Origin: Tritrichomonas musculus
Lineage: Eukaryota > Parabasalia > Tritrichomonadida > Tritrichomonadidae
Assembly (NCBI GenBank): GCA_039105265.1
Contig: JAPFFF010000031.1
Location: 1,054,001 to 1,118,000 of the forward strand
Direction of reading: 5' to 3'
Length of the DNA stretch: 64,000 bases
Shown: positions 27,221-38,651 of the stretch, in pieces
Layout: each line of letters begins with the position of its first letter
Numbering within the stretch: position 1 is the stretch's first letter
Position numbers and translations under genes: made by a program
Notes under the pieces: generated by a model
What the model was told of the DNA's origin: nothing
Database searches by the model: none
Seen by the model: only the letters and a program-made list of their open reading frames with translations

Positions 27221-27978
27221 AAAAAAGCTTTTTTTTCTGAAAAATCCAGATTTTTCTGAAAAAAAAATTTTTTTGGAGACATCCCTACAAAATCAAAATA
27301 TTTGATCATATCATGAACAAATGATAGTAAAAGTGTGATTATCCGTAATAACATTTAAGAGAAAAATAGAAATAAAAATTATTGGCGGTTTAAAATTTAT
27401 ATGAAATTTCATATAAATGCCCATTAGAGCAATTAGAGAATATATTAATTTAGGTGTTGAAATTGTTTTCTTTTTTTATGTTTTTAGCAAAAATGATTAA
27501 TATATTTATTTAATATAAATGATTTTTTAAATGTGTCGAAACAGATATCTATTTATTATCATTTTCAAGATGTTAAAAACATTTTCCATATATTTTCTAG
27601 CTTTTAAAATGATTTTTTATGATTACGGACAATTAAAATCATATGGAAAATGAATACTAAAAATTTTCCAAATTATCAATTAAAATTTATGGAAAATTAA
27701 TAGCATATTTGGGCTTTCTATTTTTTGAATAGTTTATTCTTTGAAAAAGTTCAAGAACCAATTTTCCCCTTAATGGCAGAGTGAGTTTTTTCAAAGTCAT
27801 TTGAAAAAGTTCAAGAGCCAACTATGCCTCTAATGAAAAATTTGGTAATTAACAAATTTAAAGGGATTTAACATAAAAGAATGCATCTCCAATTTAGATT
27901 TGCATTTCATATATAATTCATCTTGTTTATTATTCATAAATAAAACATAGATAATGATTTGTATTCTGGAAATGAATA
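27110..27978. other. Intergenic low-complexity region with T32 tract
   Basis: Contains repeated TTTTTCTGAAAAAT words, a T run of ~32 bp (27188-27219), and an imperfect 65-bp tandem pair sharing TTTGAAAAAGTTCAAGA at about 27735 and 27801. No gene is seen. It lies downstream of the UBR-type gene. Confidence 0.5.
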
Positions 27979-30900
27979 TTAAGATATATAATTAGCGAAA
28001 TCACCGGATAAAATTTCATCAATGACTCTTTCATATCGTTCTTCATTTAAGAAAAGAGGCTGTCCTCTAGCAAATCCAAAATCTGGAGATCCATATTTAT
28101 CTAGAAAGAAGGGATTCAAAGTTGTAGTGAAGCTGTCATAAACAACGAGAATTCTTGAAGCGAATTTTCCAACCAAAAGAAGGGCCGACGGGTAATGCTT
28201 CAAGTTATGATTCAAAGCCAATTCAATTCTCACATTATCGTTATCATAAGTTTCAGCCTCCAAGATTTCGTTCTGGTATTCATCATCGCCCAATTCATCG
28301 TAATTGTCAATCAAATGGTTGTAATTAATTAGACTATAAAAAGTGAAATCTTTTGTCATTTCGATAGGGAAATTGTAAGGTTTTGTTGCAAATTGGATGA
28401 ACTCTTTAGGTAATTTTGAGAAGAAAAACGGTTTGAATTCAAAATCGCCATTCAAAATTGTGAAGGATGTATTATATTTCTTTGAAATATTTTGAATGGA
28501 AAGAACATCATCCCATTCGATGTATTCGTTGTTCAGTGAGAAACCGTTGTCCGATTGCACTTCATTGCCAAGCAAGAAATGATCTGCCAAACAGACCCTT
28601 CTCAAAAATAAAAGCAATTCTTTTTCACTTCTTTCTGATCGTTCTTTTTGTTCATTTTTAATTTGAGCGATGAAAGAATCAACAATCTTTTTGAATGATG
28701 AACCGTTATCATCAATTTCATCACATTCAATTAATTTCTTAATAAACCGTTGAAAAACGGTTAATCTTGACTCAGCATCTTCTTCTTCACCTTCTCCTTC
28801 ATTGTGGCTGATGTGGTACGGCTTGAAATCGCGCATCACTGGCTTTCCTTGGATTCGATACGCGTGCCACGCCGAGAGGAAAAGGTTTCTTGAGAGAAGC
28901 ATCGTGTTGTTTGAGTCGAGGCAAACCGGAAGGCTTCTTAGACGGATTTCATAAGTAGTAATCAAACCGCTCAACGACTTGACCAACTCGACAAACAAAT
29001 CAACTTTTCGATCCGATGCTGCAATGACCACTTTTCTAAAGCTGTTTAGAAAGACGTTAATTGAGTCAATCATTTGATTCGACAAAGGCTTTCCTTTTTG
29101 TAGAGCGTCAAAACATGGGAGAAAACCGTTTTTAACCGTTCGATCTATCGGGCAGTGGAAGACATCTGACTCAGCGCACTTTGGATGTATCAGGTGCTGG
29201 CAGAGAGAGAACTGGACGACGAAGTTGGCACCGGCTGTGATTCGCCTCTTTCGGTCGGGATTATTTGCGAACTCTTCCATTCTTCTCTGGTGATTTTCAT
29301 CGTGTTGCTGCTGCTTCTTGCGCTTCAGCCTGCGGATGAAGATGTTTCTCTCGATGAGCTGGTGGGCCACGGCCATCTCTTGCCGTATTTGCTCAAAGGA
29401 TGCAATCGCATTTATAATCTCTTCACGGCTGAGAGTGCCGTCAGCGTTCGCTGCAGAAATCTGGCTGATCATTTCACTGACAGCGCGGGATCTCCTCTCT
29501 AGCTCACGAAGCTGAGCCATCTCAACTTCATCCTGGTCTACAACGTCATTTTGGCCGTTGCCTTCATTAGCATTTTCTTGACTAGGCTCGCCAATAACGA
29601 AATCTTGGCTGCTATCTAAACTAGTAAATTCTGGACGGTTTTCATCGTTATTGTTTTCTTGACGGTTTTCATCGTTATTATTTTCTTGGCGGTTTTCATC
29701 GTTATTATTTTCTTGACGGTTTTCATCGTTATTATTTTCTTGACGGTTTTCATCGTTATTGTTTTCTTGACGGTTTTCATCGTTATTGTTTTCTTGACAG
29801 TTTTCATCGTTATTATTTTCTTGGCGGTTTTCATCGTTATTGTTTTCTTGACGGTTTTCATCGTTATTGTTTTCTTGACGGTTTTCATCGTTATTATTTT
29901 CTTGACGGTTTTCATCGTTATTGTTTTCTTGACGGTTTTCATCGTTATTGTTTTCTTGACGGTTTTCATCGTTATTATTTTCTTGGCGGTTTTCATCGTT
30001 ATTGTTTTCTTGACGGTTTTCATCGTTATTGTTTTCTTGACGGTTTTCATCGTTATTATTTTCTTGACGGTTTTCATCGTTATTGTTTTCTGGACGGTTT
30101 TCATCGTTATTGTTTTCTTGGCGGTTTTCAGAGTTGTCATTCTGATTTACTTCTTCTTCGTCAAAGTCGTAGTCAGCGTCATCGTCGCATGTGACTGTGA
30201 TCTCGTTTGCCCTTCCCTTGACGAGTGGCGGCTTGTCAAATATGAAAGGCAGCTTAGTTTGGAAGATGAAGATTGGGTAGGACAAAAGTTCGTTCTTTTT
30301 GTTGGTCGAGCAAACAGAGCAAACTTCAGTAAGTCCTTTTATAATTCCGCTGCAAGTTGGCGAGTAGAAACTGTCAACGGATTCAGTGATTTCTAATCTT
30401 CCGGAGCTGTCAATTATTCGATGGTCGCTCATTCTGTAGTTGAGGACTATATTATTGTACTGGTTCATTATTTCCTCCTTGATTTTATTAGCACGTTGCT
30501 TCTTTGCCATCTTTTCATTAGCGGCGTTGTTGTTGTCATTTGTATCGTTCATATTTGAATTGACTTTCATCAACTCCAGAGCATTCTTTCCAATTTCGCC
30601 TTTCTCTCGAATCACGTCGATGAACGACTTTGCCTGTTCTTTCTTGTATGAAATCTTCAAATTTAGCAAAGAGGTGAAATTATTCACATTGACGATCGTG
30701 TTTTCAATAGCTGCATTTCCTTCTTCATCAACAGAATACTTGAAAACAACATTTCGCAACTTCTGAATCAATTCAGAAAGATTGTCGTATTCAATATCTT
30801 CATCGATTGACAATTTTTGATCATTATTTTCCTTTTCGTGAAGGAATTTGGATATCAAAATAAGTATATTTAATGAAATGTGATCGTTTAGGTCAATTTG

Positions 30901-33342
30901 AGGTGAATTTGTCCTCATTGAATGATAAACGACTGCCAAAACCGTCGGTGTCAATAAAAATTCATTCAAGCGAACTTTCAATCCTTCGTAATTTGCTTTT
31001 TCTTCATCATTATCGTCTGCACTTTTGCTGTTGAAAGTTTTACTTGACAACGAAGAAGGCGAAAACAAAGGAGCATTGAAAAAGTAGTCTTCTTCATGTT
31101 TAAACTCTTGAATATCTATGAGTTGATCGGGATGCTTTGAAATTTCTTTATTGAGCATTGCTTTCTGCTCAGTGAAAGGAATGATTGCTGAGATTGTGTT
31201 CCATTTAACGTTCTCCTTCAAAGCGAAAGAAATGTCTTTTTCGCCATTTTCGTTACTTTCAATATTTTCTGATTTCTGTCTAGTTTTGATTGTAGCTATA
31301 TCGAAGAGTACCTTGTCAAAATTGGCGGGGTTGTCAAAATCATTAAGGACCCTTTTATCGTAGCAACTACTCAACTCATTCAAATTAGTGACGCCTTTTT
31401 TCAATGCGTGAACAAGTTGCTCACGAATGAAATTGTCACAATCAAAATTGAATAGAATTCTCTCAACAACCAACAACAATGAAATATACAAGAATGAAAA
31501 GTCCATTTTTTCTTGTGTTTCTTTTATGTTCTCATCGTCATAATCACTGGATTGGAAATCATCGAAAAGTCCAATTTCGCGAGCCATTTCAAATGCGAAG
31601 AAATCTTTCATGCTGAATTCTTCTTTCTCATTGGTGCATTGAAGACCAATTAGCAACTGAAAAAGTGGGAAATATTTAGGAATACCTATTGTTAACTCTT
31701 CTGGATCAAACATTGCAAGCTTAATCATTCGAATAAGGCCGAAATTCAACGGTGTCAAAGATTGCCCACAGAGAGCAAAAGAAAGGATCTTTTTCAATGT
31801 AATGATTGCAAGTTTTAGTCTCAATTGTTGATCGTTTTCAGCCAGCAGGAGTCTAGCAATAGAAATTCGACAGATATTTTCAAGGCCAAAAATATTGACC
31901 AATGACTCATACAAAGGCAAATAAAAGAAGAACGAAGCGCCATTGTGGAAAGATTCGTAGTAAATATAAGGATACATTATGATGCCGTCACTATCACTCA
32001 CATTTTCATTATTTGCATTGAAAAAGTCATTTTTCATGTATTTCAATATATATTTATCGTTCTCCTTTTGGTTCTCGTTTTCATCGTTGCCGACTCTATA
32101 AATGGGAGAAATGTCGGTGTGTTTCTTCAGTTGTTCGATGAGAACGTCGTATTTCAAATCTTTCTTAAATTTGAAGCAGCTGAAGGCATTGTTGATGTTC
32201 ACAATAAATTTCTGTGCGGACAGATAATATGCTTTTTCTGAGGTGCCTTTGAATGATGCTGGGATAATTGTGTTGTCACTTTTTGGTGATTCTTTGGTCC
32301 CACAATTCAAAACCTCAGAAAATAAACGGTCGAAAAATTGTTGGGTCTGTTCGTGTGGCTGATATGAAGTAGCATACGTTAGACCTGTAAATGAAGGTTG
32401 TAAAAAATCAGGATAATTTTTTGAGAAGTTCTCGTTACCAACGTAATTGAAAAATTCTTTCATTTCAGAAATTATTTTTATCCAGAAAGAAACCCAATCC
32501 CAATGATTGTGCGAGATATTATAGATGATCGGTTTAGGTGAAAAGGAATGATGAAAGAATTTGAACCAAAATTGAACGTTTGGGTTATATTGATTTTTTA
32601 ATAAGTCAAAAATAATGTCATACGTCGCTTTAGAAAAGTTTCGTTTAAATATCTGGTCGTTCATTAAATTTGCACAGAGTTGCTGTAGAAGTTCGTTAAT
32701 TTGGGGAGTATATTTGATAATATTAGAAAGTAGATTGGGAAAATCAATTTTTTCTGTTAACGAAATTGCAATTAGACGACGAAATCCATCGCCAAATTGT
32801 AAAAAAGACGATACAAATTGAAATATTTCTTTTGCAAATGTATCTTGATTTTTATCTAATTTTGGTAGAGCTGAGAATGCAGCTTTGAAAATAAAATCGG
32901 TTAATGTAGAACGTAATTCTTCGTCTAAATAATCCTCTGGGCAGCTATCATCTGGTGTTCCTTGATGATTTTTGCAAAAGCCTGTTGGCATCCACTGACT
33001 TATATCGCCACAATCACAATTACCTACTGTATCTGGGCAAATACTATAATTATGGCCCTGATGATTACCGTTAAGAAAGCAGTCTAAGCAAAGACATGAC
33101 GATGAGCTTGTTGAGCAATCAAAACAATGAATTGACATTTTTTCTTGTTGCCATGCTTTTTGGCAAGTAGAAATATGCGAATGATCATGATGATATAATA
33201 AAAACTCTTTGTAAGATTCAAAATTTGAAAATTGGAATATAATTTCTTGGCTTTCTTCAATAGCTTTTTGGGGATTCGAAATAAAAAGAGACTCAAGATC
33301 GTAATAGTTTGGAAGAATATGATTTTGTTGAGAAAATATCAT
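27979..33342 (-). CDS. UBR1-type E3 ubiquitin ligase (N-recognin family)
   Basis: 1787 residues. A UBR box at about residues 53-128 has the dense Cys/His pattern (HISTCQKAW, CFDCSTSSSSCLCLDCF, GNHQGH, GNCDCGD, GFCKNHQG) that binds destabilising N-terminal residues. A RING-H2-like domain is split: CSVC near residue 1007 and CQHLIHPKCAES..FHCPID near 1379-1397. Between them lies an acidic/Asn-rich insert with about 18 copies of ENNNDENRQ. The C-terminus matches the UBR1 cap domain (NPFFLDKYGSPDFGFARGQP and L.LNEERYE near 1750-1775). Together these identify an N-end-rule E3 that targets proteins for proteasomal degradation in cytosol or nucleus. Length suits UBR1/UBR2. Codon composition is more GC-rich around the RING. 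No competing family fits all three parts. Confidence 0.88.
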   Translation of the reverse strand: MIFSQQNHILPNYYDLESLFISNPQKAIEESQEIIFQFSNFESYKEFLLYHHDHSHISTCQKAWQQEKMSIHCFDCSTSSSSCLCLDCFLNGNHQGHNYSICPDTVGNCDCGDISQWMPTGFCKNHQGTPDDSCPEDYLDEELRSTLTDFIFKAAFSALPKLDKNQDTFAKEIFQFVSSFLQFGDGFRRLIAISLTEKIDFPNLLSNIIKYTPQINELLQQLCANLMNDQIFKRNFSKATYDIIFDLLKNQYNPNVQFWFKFFHHSFSPKPIIYNISHNHWDWVSFWIKIISEMKEFFNYVGNENFSKNYPDFLQPSFTGLTYATSYQPHEQTQQFFDRLFSEVLNCGTKESPKSDNTIIPASFKGTSEKAYYLSAQKFIVNINNAFSCFKFKKDLKYDVLIEQLKKHTDISPIYRVGNDENENQKENDKYILKYMKNDFFNANNENVSDSDGIIMYPYIYYESFHNGASFFFYLPLYESLVNIFGLENICRISIARLLLAENDQQLRLKLAIITLKKILSFALCGQSLTPLNFGLIRMIKLAMFDPEELTIGIPKYFPLFQLLIGLQCTNEKEEFSMKDFFAFEMAREIGLFDDFQSSDYDDENIKETQEKMDFSFLYISLLLVVERILFNFDCDNFIREQLVHALKKGVTNLNELSSCYDKRVLNDFDNPANFDKVLFDIATIKTRQKSENIESNENGEKDISFALKENVKWNTISAIIPFTEQKAMLNKEISKHPDQLIDIQEFKHEEDYFFNAPLFSPSSLSSKTFNSKSADDNDEEKANYEGLKVRLNEFLLTPTVLAVVYHSMRTNSPQIDLNDHISLNILILISKFLHEKENNDQKLSIDEDIEYDNLSELIQKLRNVVFKYSVDEEGNAAIENTIVNVNNFTSLLNLKISYKKEQAKSFIDVIREKGEIGKNALELMKVNSNMNDTNDNNNAANEKMAKKQRANKIKEEIMNQYNNIVLNYRMSDHRIIDSSGRLEITESVDSFYSPTCSGIIKGLTEVCSVCSTNKKNELLSYPIFIFQTKLPFIFDKPPLVKGRANEITVTCDDDADYDFDEEEVNQNDNSENRQENNNDENRPENNNDENRQENNNDENRQENNNDENRQENNNDENRQENNNDENRQENNNDENRQENNNDENRQENNNDENRQENNNDENRQENNNDENRQENNNDENCQENNNDENRQENNNDENRQENNNDENRQENNNDENRQENNNDENRQENNNDENRPEFTSLDSSQDFVIGEPSQENANEGNGQNDVVDQDEVEMAQLRELERRSRAVSEMISQISAANADGTLSREEIINAIASFEQIRQEMAVAHQLIERNIFIRRLKRKKQQQHDENHQRRMEEFANNPDRKRRITAGANFVVQFSLCQHLIHPKCAESDVFHCPIDRTVKNGFLPCFDALQKGKPLSNQMIDSINVFLNSFRKVVIAASDRKVDLFVELVKSLSGLITTYEIRLRSLPVCLDSNNTMLLSRNLFLSAWHAYRIQGKPVMRDFKPYHISHNEGEGEEEDAESRLTVFQRFIKKLIECDEIDDNGSSFKKIVDSFIAQIKNEQKERSERSEKELLLFLRRVCLADHFLLGNEVQSDNGFSLNNEYIEWDDVLSIQNISKKYNTSFTILNGDFEFKPFFFSKLPKEFIQFATKPYNFPIEMTKDFTFYSLINYNHLIDNYDELGDDEYQNEILEAETYDNDNVRIELALNHNLKHYPSALLLVGKFASRILVVYDSFTTTLNPFFLDKYGSPDFGFARGQPLFLNEERYERVIDEILSGDFANYIS
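29636..30122. repeat. 27-bp tandem repeat (about 18 copies) inside the UBR-type gene
   Basis: The unit is GTTTTCATCGTTATTGTTTT plus 7 bases on the plus strand, encoding ENNNDENRQ on the minus strand. Copies differ by a few substitutions (for example Arg to Cys, Gln to Pro). Being a multiple of three, copy number can change without breaking the gene. Confidence 0.95.
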
Positions 33343-34507
33343 AGATAATATGATTTTATTTCTCTCAGAAAAATTTATTTGAAATTTGTGTAGTCATTGA
33401 AATTTTTTTAAATGAGATATTCAAAAAGTTGATAGCCGCTAATTTAATTTTTGAAAGAAAAATAAGAATATACGATTTAACGAATAACTTATCTTTTATA
33501 TAAAAGAATTATTTTTGCCTGTGCCTAAAGAATGAAAGTAACTTATTAATATAGTAAAAATTGCAAGTTATTCGAGATCTTGACGAGAATTTTTCCATAT
33601 GGAAAGCATACTTGTAGTTTATCATCGCAAAAGATGATGAATTCACCAGATTCTCTTTTATTGAAATTCAAGAAGAATCCATTCAAAGCTAGATTTACAA
33701 ACATTTCACAGAAATAATTCATTAAGACGAAATAGCTATTCTCTTAAAATGTACTTACTTCAAAAGATTCTAATTTATAGAATTTGTAATAATAAAGTTT
33801 GGTATTGTATTCTAAAACCATCATTTTTTTATTCGCTATAATACAGATTCACTATGTTGAATTTTTAAGAAAAGAATAACATCTTATATATGTGGCCATA
33901 ATTATGATAATATTACGGTTGAAACTATTAAGCCATTGTAGATGTAATCAAATCGATATATAATACAAAATCTAAGTATTGATTACTAATATATATTATA
34001 TTAATGCTCCTTTTCTTATAAAATTAGAAAACGTTGCAATATCAATTATACATGACTCAATTACAAACATTACAATATTTTTATTGTTATTAATAAAAAT
34101 TCTAGATGAAACTTATTCCTTTGAGAGTAAGTTATTCGTAATTAGTATCTCATTCTAGTAATTCTTAATTGCATCACCTATTTTTGATAAAAGCTTGTTC
34201 ACAGATGTTGCATGAATAAAATATCATACATAAATTTGTTAGAGATTCATAAGGATTGGATTATTAATATAAATTCTAAATAATGATATTCATCTATTGT
34301 TCGTTCATTGTTCATATGAACTGAAAAAAAATTTAAATAGATAATTCTCAGAAAATCTCAACAATTATTGAAAATTTAATTCTGATAAAATATTCTATAA
34401 CATCCTGAACTCTCCTTTCAAACTCATAAACAGTCAATTTTTTAAAAAAATACCAAACTAATTATTTATGAATTGTTTTTTTATTCATGATGATTTATCG
34501 AACTCAT
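33343..34507. other. AT-rich intergenic region between two minus-strand genes
   Basis: No open frame of note. A weak inverted pair (ACGAATAACTTA at about 33486 and its complement near 34128) could mark a ~660-bp degraded element, but the match is only ~12 bp. Otherwise nothing recognisable. Confidence 0.4.
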
Positions 34508-35515
34508 TTATTTGTTGCTTGGATTCTTTGATGGGTCCATAATGATTCCATGCTCAGTATATCTAGAGTCGTTTTTAGCTTTTTCAGCCTGCTTCATTGC
34601 TTCATCATTGTAATCGCCACAATATGCATATTTTGGTTCTGGTGCTTTTCCATGTGTAGCATTTTGAGAAGGATCCATGATAATTCCGTGTTCAGTATAT
34701 CTAGCGTCATTCTTAGCTTCTTGAGCTTGTCTCATGGCTTCATCAGTATAATCACCACAGTAAGCGTATTTCTTTTCTGGTGCTTTTCCATGTGTAATAT
34801 TTTGAGAAGGATCCATGATAATTCCGTGTTCAGTATATCTAGCGTCATTCTTAGCTTCTTGAGCTTGTCTCATTGCATCATCTGTGTAATCACCACAATA
34901 TGCATATCTCTTTTCTTCTGCTTTTCCATGTGTGACATTCTTTGAAGGATCCATGACGATTCCATGCTCGACATATCGTCCTTCTTTTATATTATCTCCT
35001 ATTTCTTTGTTTGCTTGCTCTGTAAAGGTTGGTCCAAGATATGGAGCCGCTGTAGCAGCTACTGCCTTGCCTTGTCCTGAATTCTTGGCAGCATCTTGGA
35101 GTATTGGTCCTTTGTATCCTGGTTTATATTGAGTGTTCCTTGCTAATGCAATGATATTGATTAAAAATTGACCCATGTCTTTATCGTCATAAACATCTTC
35201 GAAAACAGCGGTTTCAATTTCTTTGCAACCAAGTTTGAGGCATGCGTTTTGGAAACTTCCGAAATTCTCTCTACGGAACATTAAAATTGGCGATTTGTGG
35301 ATTTTCTTGATTGTTCCTGGAGCAAGGACATTAATTAAGTCACAAACAGCTACTCCATCCATTAAGGATTCACGAAATGTTGGACCTTCTAATTTTCGTC
35401 CAAGATTTCCCTCAATCCATTCACGGCATCTGCCTTCAAGTGCTACATCATATTTCTCTTTCCTTTTGGCTGCATAATCAGCATAAATTCCCATTGATGC
35501 TGGACGTGTTGCCAT
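34508..35515 (-). CDS. Calponin/transgelin-like protein: CH domain plus 46-residue repeats
   Basis: 335 residues. One CH domain at about 27-130 (REWIEGNLGRKL, the DGVAVCDLINVLAPG block, FLINIIALARNTQ) is of the single, type-3 (calponin/SM22) kind. From about residue 185 come three full and one partial copies of a 46-residue unit (YTEHGIIMDPSQN.THGKAP, KYAYCGDY.DEAM.QA), encoded by 138-bp DNA repeats that are nearly identical between copies 2 and 3. Calponin-type repeats bind and stabilise actin filaments, so a role in the actin cytoskeleton is likely. The repeat differs from the animal calponin unit and may be lineage-specific. Composition is well balanced, suggesting strong expression. Confidence 0.85.
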   Translation of the reverse strand: MATRPASMGIYADYAAKRKEKYDVALEGRCREWIEGNLGRKLEGPTFRESLMDGVAVCDLINVLAPGTIKKIHKSPILMFRRENFGSFQNACLKLGCKEIETAVFEDVYDDKDMGQFLINIIALARNTQYKPGYKGPILQDAAKNSGQGKAVAATAAPYLGPTFTEQANKEIGDNIKEGRYVEHGIVMDPSKNVTHGKAEEKRYAYCGDYTDDAMRQAQEAKNDARYTEHGIIMDPSQNITHGKAPEKKYAYCGDYTDEAMRQAQEAKNDARYTEHGIIMDPSQNATHGKAPEPKYAYCGDYNDEAMKQAEKAKNDSRYTEHGIIMDPSKNPSNK

Positions 35516-35529
35516 CTTTTTCTAAAATA

Positions 35530-35536
35530 AAAATGA
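35530..35536 (-). promoter_or_regulatory. Initiator-like motif TCATTTT
   Basis: On the minus strand TCATTTT lies about 15-21 bases upstream of the calponin-like gene's ATG, matching the trichomonad initiator consensus. Confidence 0.4.
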
Positions 35537-36149
35537 TATGATTATTTTTAAGATAAATATTTGTTATTTTTGTTAGATACTATCGGCCATTTTATTTGTT
35601 TATAAATATTATTTTTGTAAATATTTGATTTTTTTTTAAGCAATAAACAGTAAAAATCAAATATTTTTCATAATTAAACTTTTATTTAATATATATATTT
35701 AATTTTAAGAATATTATAAGATAATATATATAGAATATAAAAGAAATTACAGAAATCAAAATTGAATTCTGAAAAATAACTTCACAATTATTAGAATAAT
35801 TTCACAATCGTTTGAAACAATCTATCAAAAAAAATTATTTTAATATTTGATAGTTAATAATTGCATCAAAAGATAATAGATACATTTTTTTTTTTTTTTT
35901 TTAGATTTGCCACAACAAATATAATCATACTAATATAATCATATATATTACTTTGTTTTTACATCAATGAAAATTTATCATATGTATAGATATATTTTTC
36001 TTAAAAAAGAAAAATTTCACATGATTCATGTAATATTATTGGCTTATTTTTTAAGGCAATGAGATAATAACAGTCTTTGAGAAATAACTATGAAATATAT
36101 TTTACATATAAATATTTATAAGTTATCATATATCAGAGTTCTACCAATA
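35537..36149. other. AT-rich intergenic region
   Basis: No gene or repeat recognised apart from a T run near 35886-35902. It includes the upstream flank of the calponin-like gene. Confidence 0.4.
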
Positions 36150-38562
36150 TTTAAAAGAATTTGATGGAGTCATGATAATGGATAACGAATTACCAAACAC
36201 ATTTATTTTGTATGAATTTAATTGTGATTTTGCAGGCATTTCTATCATTTTAACATCAGAGTATAAAATTGCATATTATTGAATGACAATAAGCTTTGGA
36301 GGAATTACGATAGATTGAATTTGTGCTAGAAAATGCATAATATTCAATAAATCTCAATTCTGATTGATCATCAAATTCAACATTAGTAAGTTTTCGACAA
36401 GAGGAAAAAGTTTCTTGCTCAATTCGAGTTACATTTTTATGAATTTTAATAGATTCAATTGATGTTTCACAAAGAGAGCACAATCCAAAAGAATCCAAAT
36501 TAGAAACGTTATCAAATTCAACGGATTTAAGAAATTTGCAATTTTGAAATGCGTGTGAAGCTATACTTGTTATATATGATGGAACAAAGGCATTTCCAAT
36601 ATCCTTTAATGCAAAATGAATTACATCAAAAGCATCACTTTTTGAATTGCTCTTACCAACAATGATTTTGTCATAAATAATTTTGAAATTTGGATTATTT
36701 TGCATTATTTTAACTTCGGTTAGATTTTGTATTCCAAAGCACCAACTTTTTCTCAATTCGGCAAAATAAAAGGCATCATTTTGAGGCAAAATAAAAGGCA
36801 GAGGCTGGAATTGTTAAACTTTTCACATTACAATCATAAAAGGCATCATTTTCAATTAATTCCAATTGTGATTCATTCAAAAAGTCGATCTTTTTGAGAT
36901 TAAAACAATCACCGAATGCAAAAGATGCAATTCTTCTAATTTGCAATGGAACAGTTACTTCTTCAACATCGTGACGAACAAAAAGAAGAACATCAAAAAT
37001 GTCACTTTTTGGATTATTCTTGCCAACAATGAATTTATCATCAATATACTTGAAGTTTTCTGTTCCATTTTGAATGATTTTTATTTGTGTCAATCCATTT
37101 GTCTTATAGAAGCATTTGTCATCAAACTGAACACTTGATGGAATCGTCAGACTCTGAATTGATGAATAAGCAAATGCAAGATCGCCAATGAATTTCAATT
37201 CAGATTTTTCAGAGCAACTGAAAGTTTTAAGTTGTTCACAAAAATGTAATGCAAATGATGAAATATTTGTGACATGATCTGGTATTTGAATACTCTCAAT
37301 ATTTGTCTGTGAAAAAGCTGAAAAACCGATTGATTTCAATTCTGATTTCTCTTGAAAAATGACCTTTTTTACATCCTCACAGAACTGGAAAGCATAAGCA
37401 GAAATTCTTTTAATAAAAGCAGGAATAACTACATATTTAACATCTCTACATGCCAAAAGTAAAACATCAAAAATATCACTTTTTTGATCAGATTTACCAA
37501 CGATGAATTTATCATCAAAATATTTGATGTTTTCAACATCACTTTTAACGATTTTGATGCTCGTTAAGTATTTCATTTGATGACACCATTTCTCATCAAT
37601 TCCCGAAAAACTTGAAGGAAGAACTATACTTCGAATTGGCGCATAAGTAAATTCTTCTGCCTCAATTATTTCCAATTTTGAATCCTTTGAAAATTCAATG
37701 CATTCAAGTAGAGAACAGTCAGAAAAAGTTCCCTTCAAAATTCGAGTGACGCAAGGTGGAATTGTGATTTTTGTTAATACTGACAAATTAAATGCAAAAT
37801 TTTCTATTTTGTTAACTTTTTAGTTCTCAGAAAAAGTGATTTTAAGAACTTCTTCGTCATTTAAAAAAGAGTTTTTGAGGATGCTTGTAACGATGTATTC
37901 TTGCGAATTGTGTTTGACGCTGTAAGGAATGATAACATCATCATTTAACACAATTATTATGAAGCAAACTGGCTGTTTTATCTTCCTCATTCAAAACAAA
38001 AACAAGTCCATTTTCAGAAATTTTTTGTTTGACCAAATTTGAAATCAAATTAATTTTTTCTTTTTTGACAGTAGGAATTCAAATTTTCTTGTTGTAAATA
38101 AAATTCAGAATGTGATTTCGAATCTTTGCTATTTAATAAAATGGTAATTATTTGATTGTATTGGATTGCATTTGATTTAAGAATATTGCTTTTTTGCTAT
38201 ATATATAATTTGAGATTATTAATTTTCGTAAATAATACATTGTTTTTAGAAACAGGTACATTATTCTTATATATTTGAATCATATTTTGCATCCTATCAA
38301 ATTTTGAACTTAATCTTTCAAATTGAAAAATATTATAAGTCATAAATTGAGGGATTGCTCCATTAACCCAATTATCAATGAATGATTCAAGCACTCTTTT
38401 ATCAACCTTTGATTTGATTTTGTATTCGTCTTTAGTAATTAATGTTTTATAAATATCTTGATCAATGTCTGCTAATGAAGGAAAATCACTGGGAATTGGA
38501 TAAAAATCACCATATAAAATCAAGTTCAATTCTTTTCTAATTTGGTCTTCATTAATATTCAT
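36150..38562 (-). pseudogene. BspA-like leucine-rich-repeat gene, frameshifted
   Basis: The 5' part (38562 to 38197, 121 codons) is a helical N-terminal domain that, from memory, precedes ankyrin or LRR arrays in trichomonads (FYPIPSDFPSLADI, SFIDNWVNGAIPQ, FERLSSKFDRM). Downstream, in shifting frames, come ENGLVFVLNEEDKTASLL and then a long BspA-type LRR array (36776-37786: SVLTKITIPPCVTRI, ELKSIGFSAFSQTNIESIQI, DKFIVGKSDQKSDIFDVLL). The array continues in another frame at 36256-36789. Breaks lie near 38190-38090, near 37930, at about 36789, where a 25-bp tandem duplication (TGCCTTTTATTTTGCC...) changes the frame, and near 36310. BspA-like proteins are surface or secreted adhesion proteins; this copy can no longer make the full protein. 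Confidence 0.75.
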
Positions 38563-38651
38563 ATAAAAAATTGATAAACAACGACCAAATATGTTCTCAA
38601 AAACTTATTTTTTAAAATTTTTTTTCTTTATTAAATTTATCTTTAGTAAAC

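Noticed and set aside
29636-30396. Val/Ile-rich open frame opposite the UBR-type gene and a CRISPR-like look of the 27-bp repeat
   Set aside because: Shadow of a stop-free tandem repeat; no spacers.
33478-34142. Possible MITE bounded by ACGAATAACTTA
   Set aside because: The inverted match is only ~12 bp in AT-rich DNA, without a convincing target duplication.
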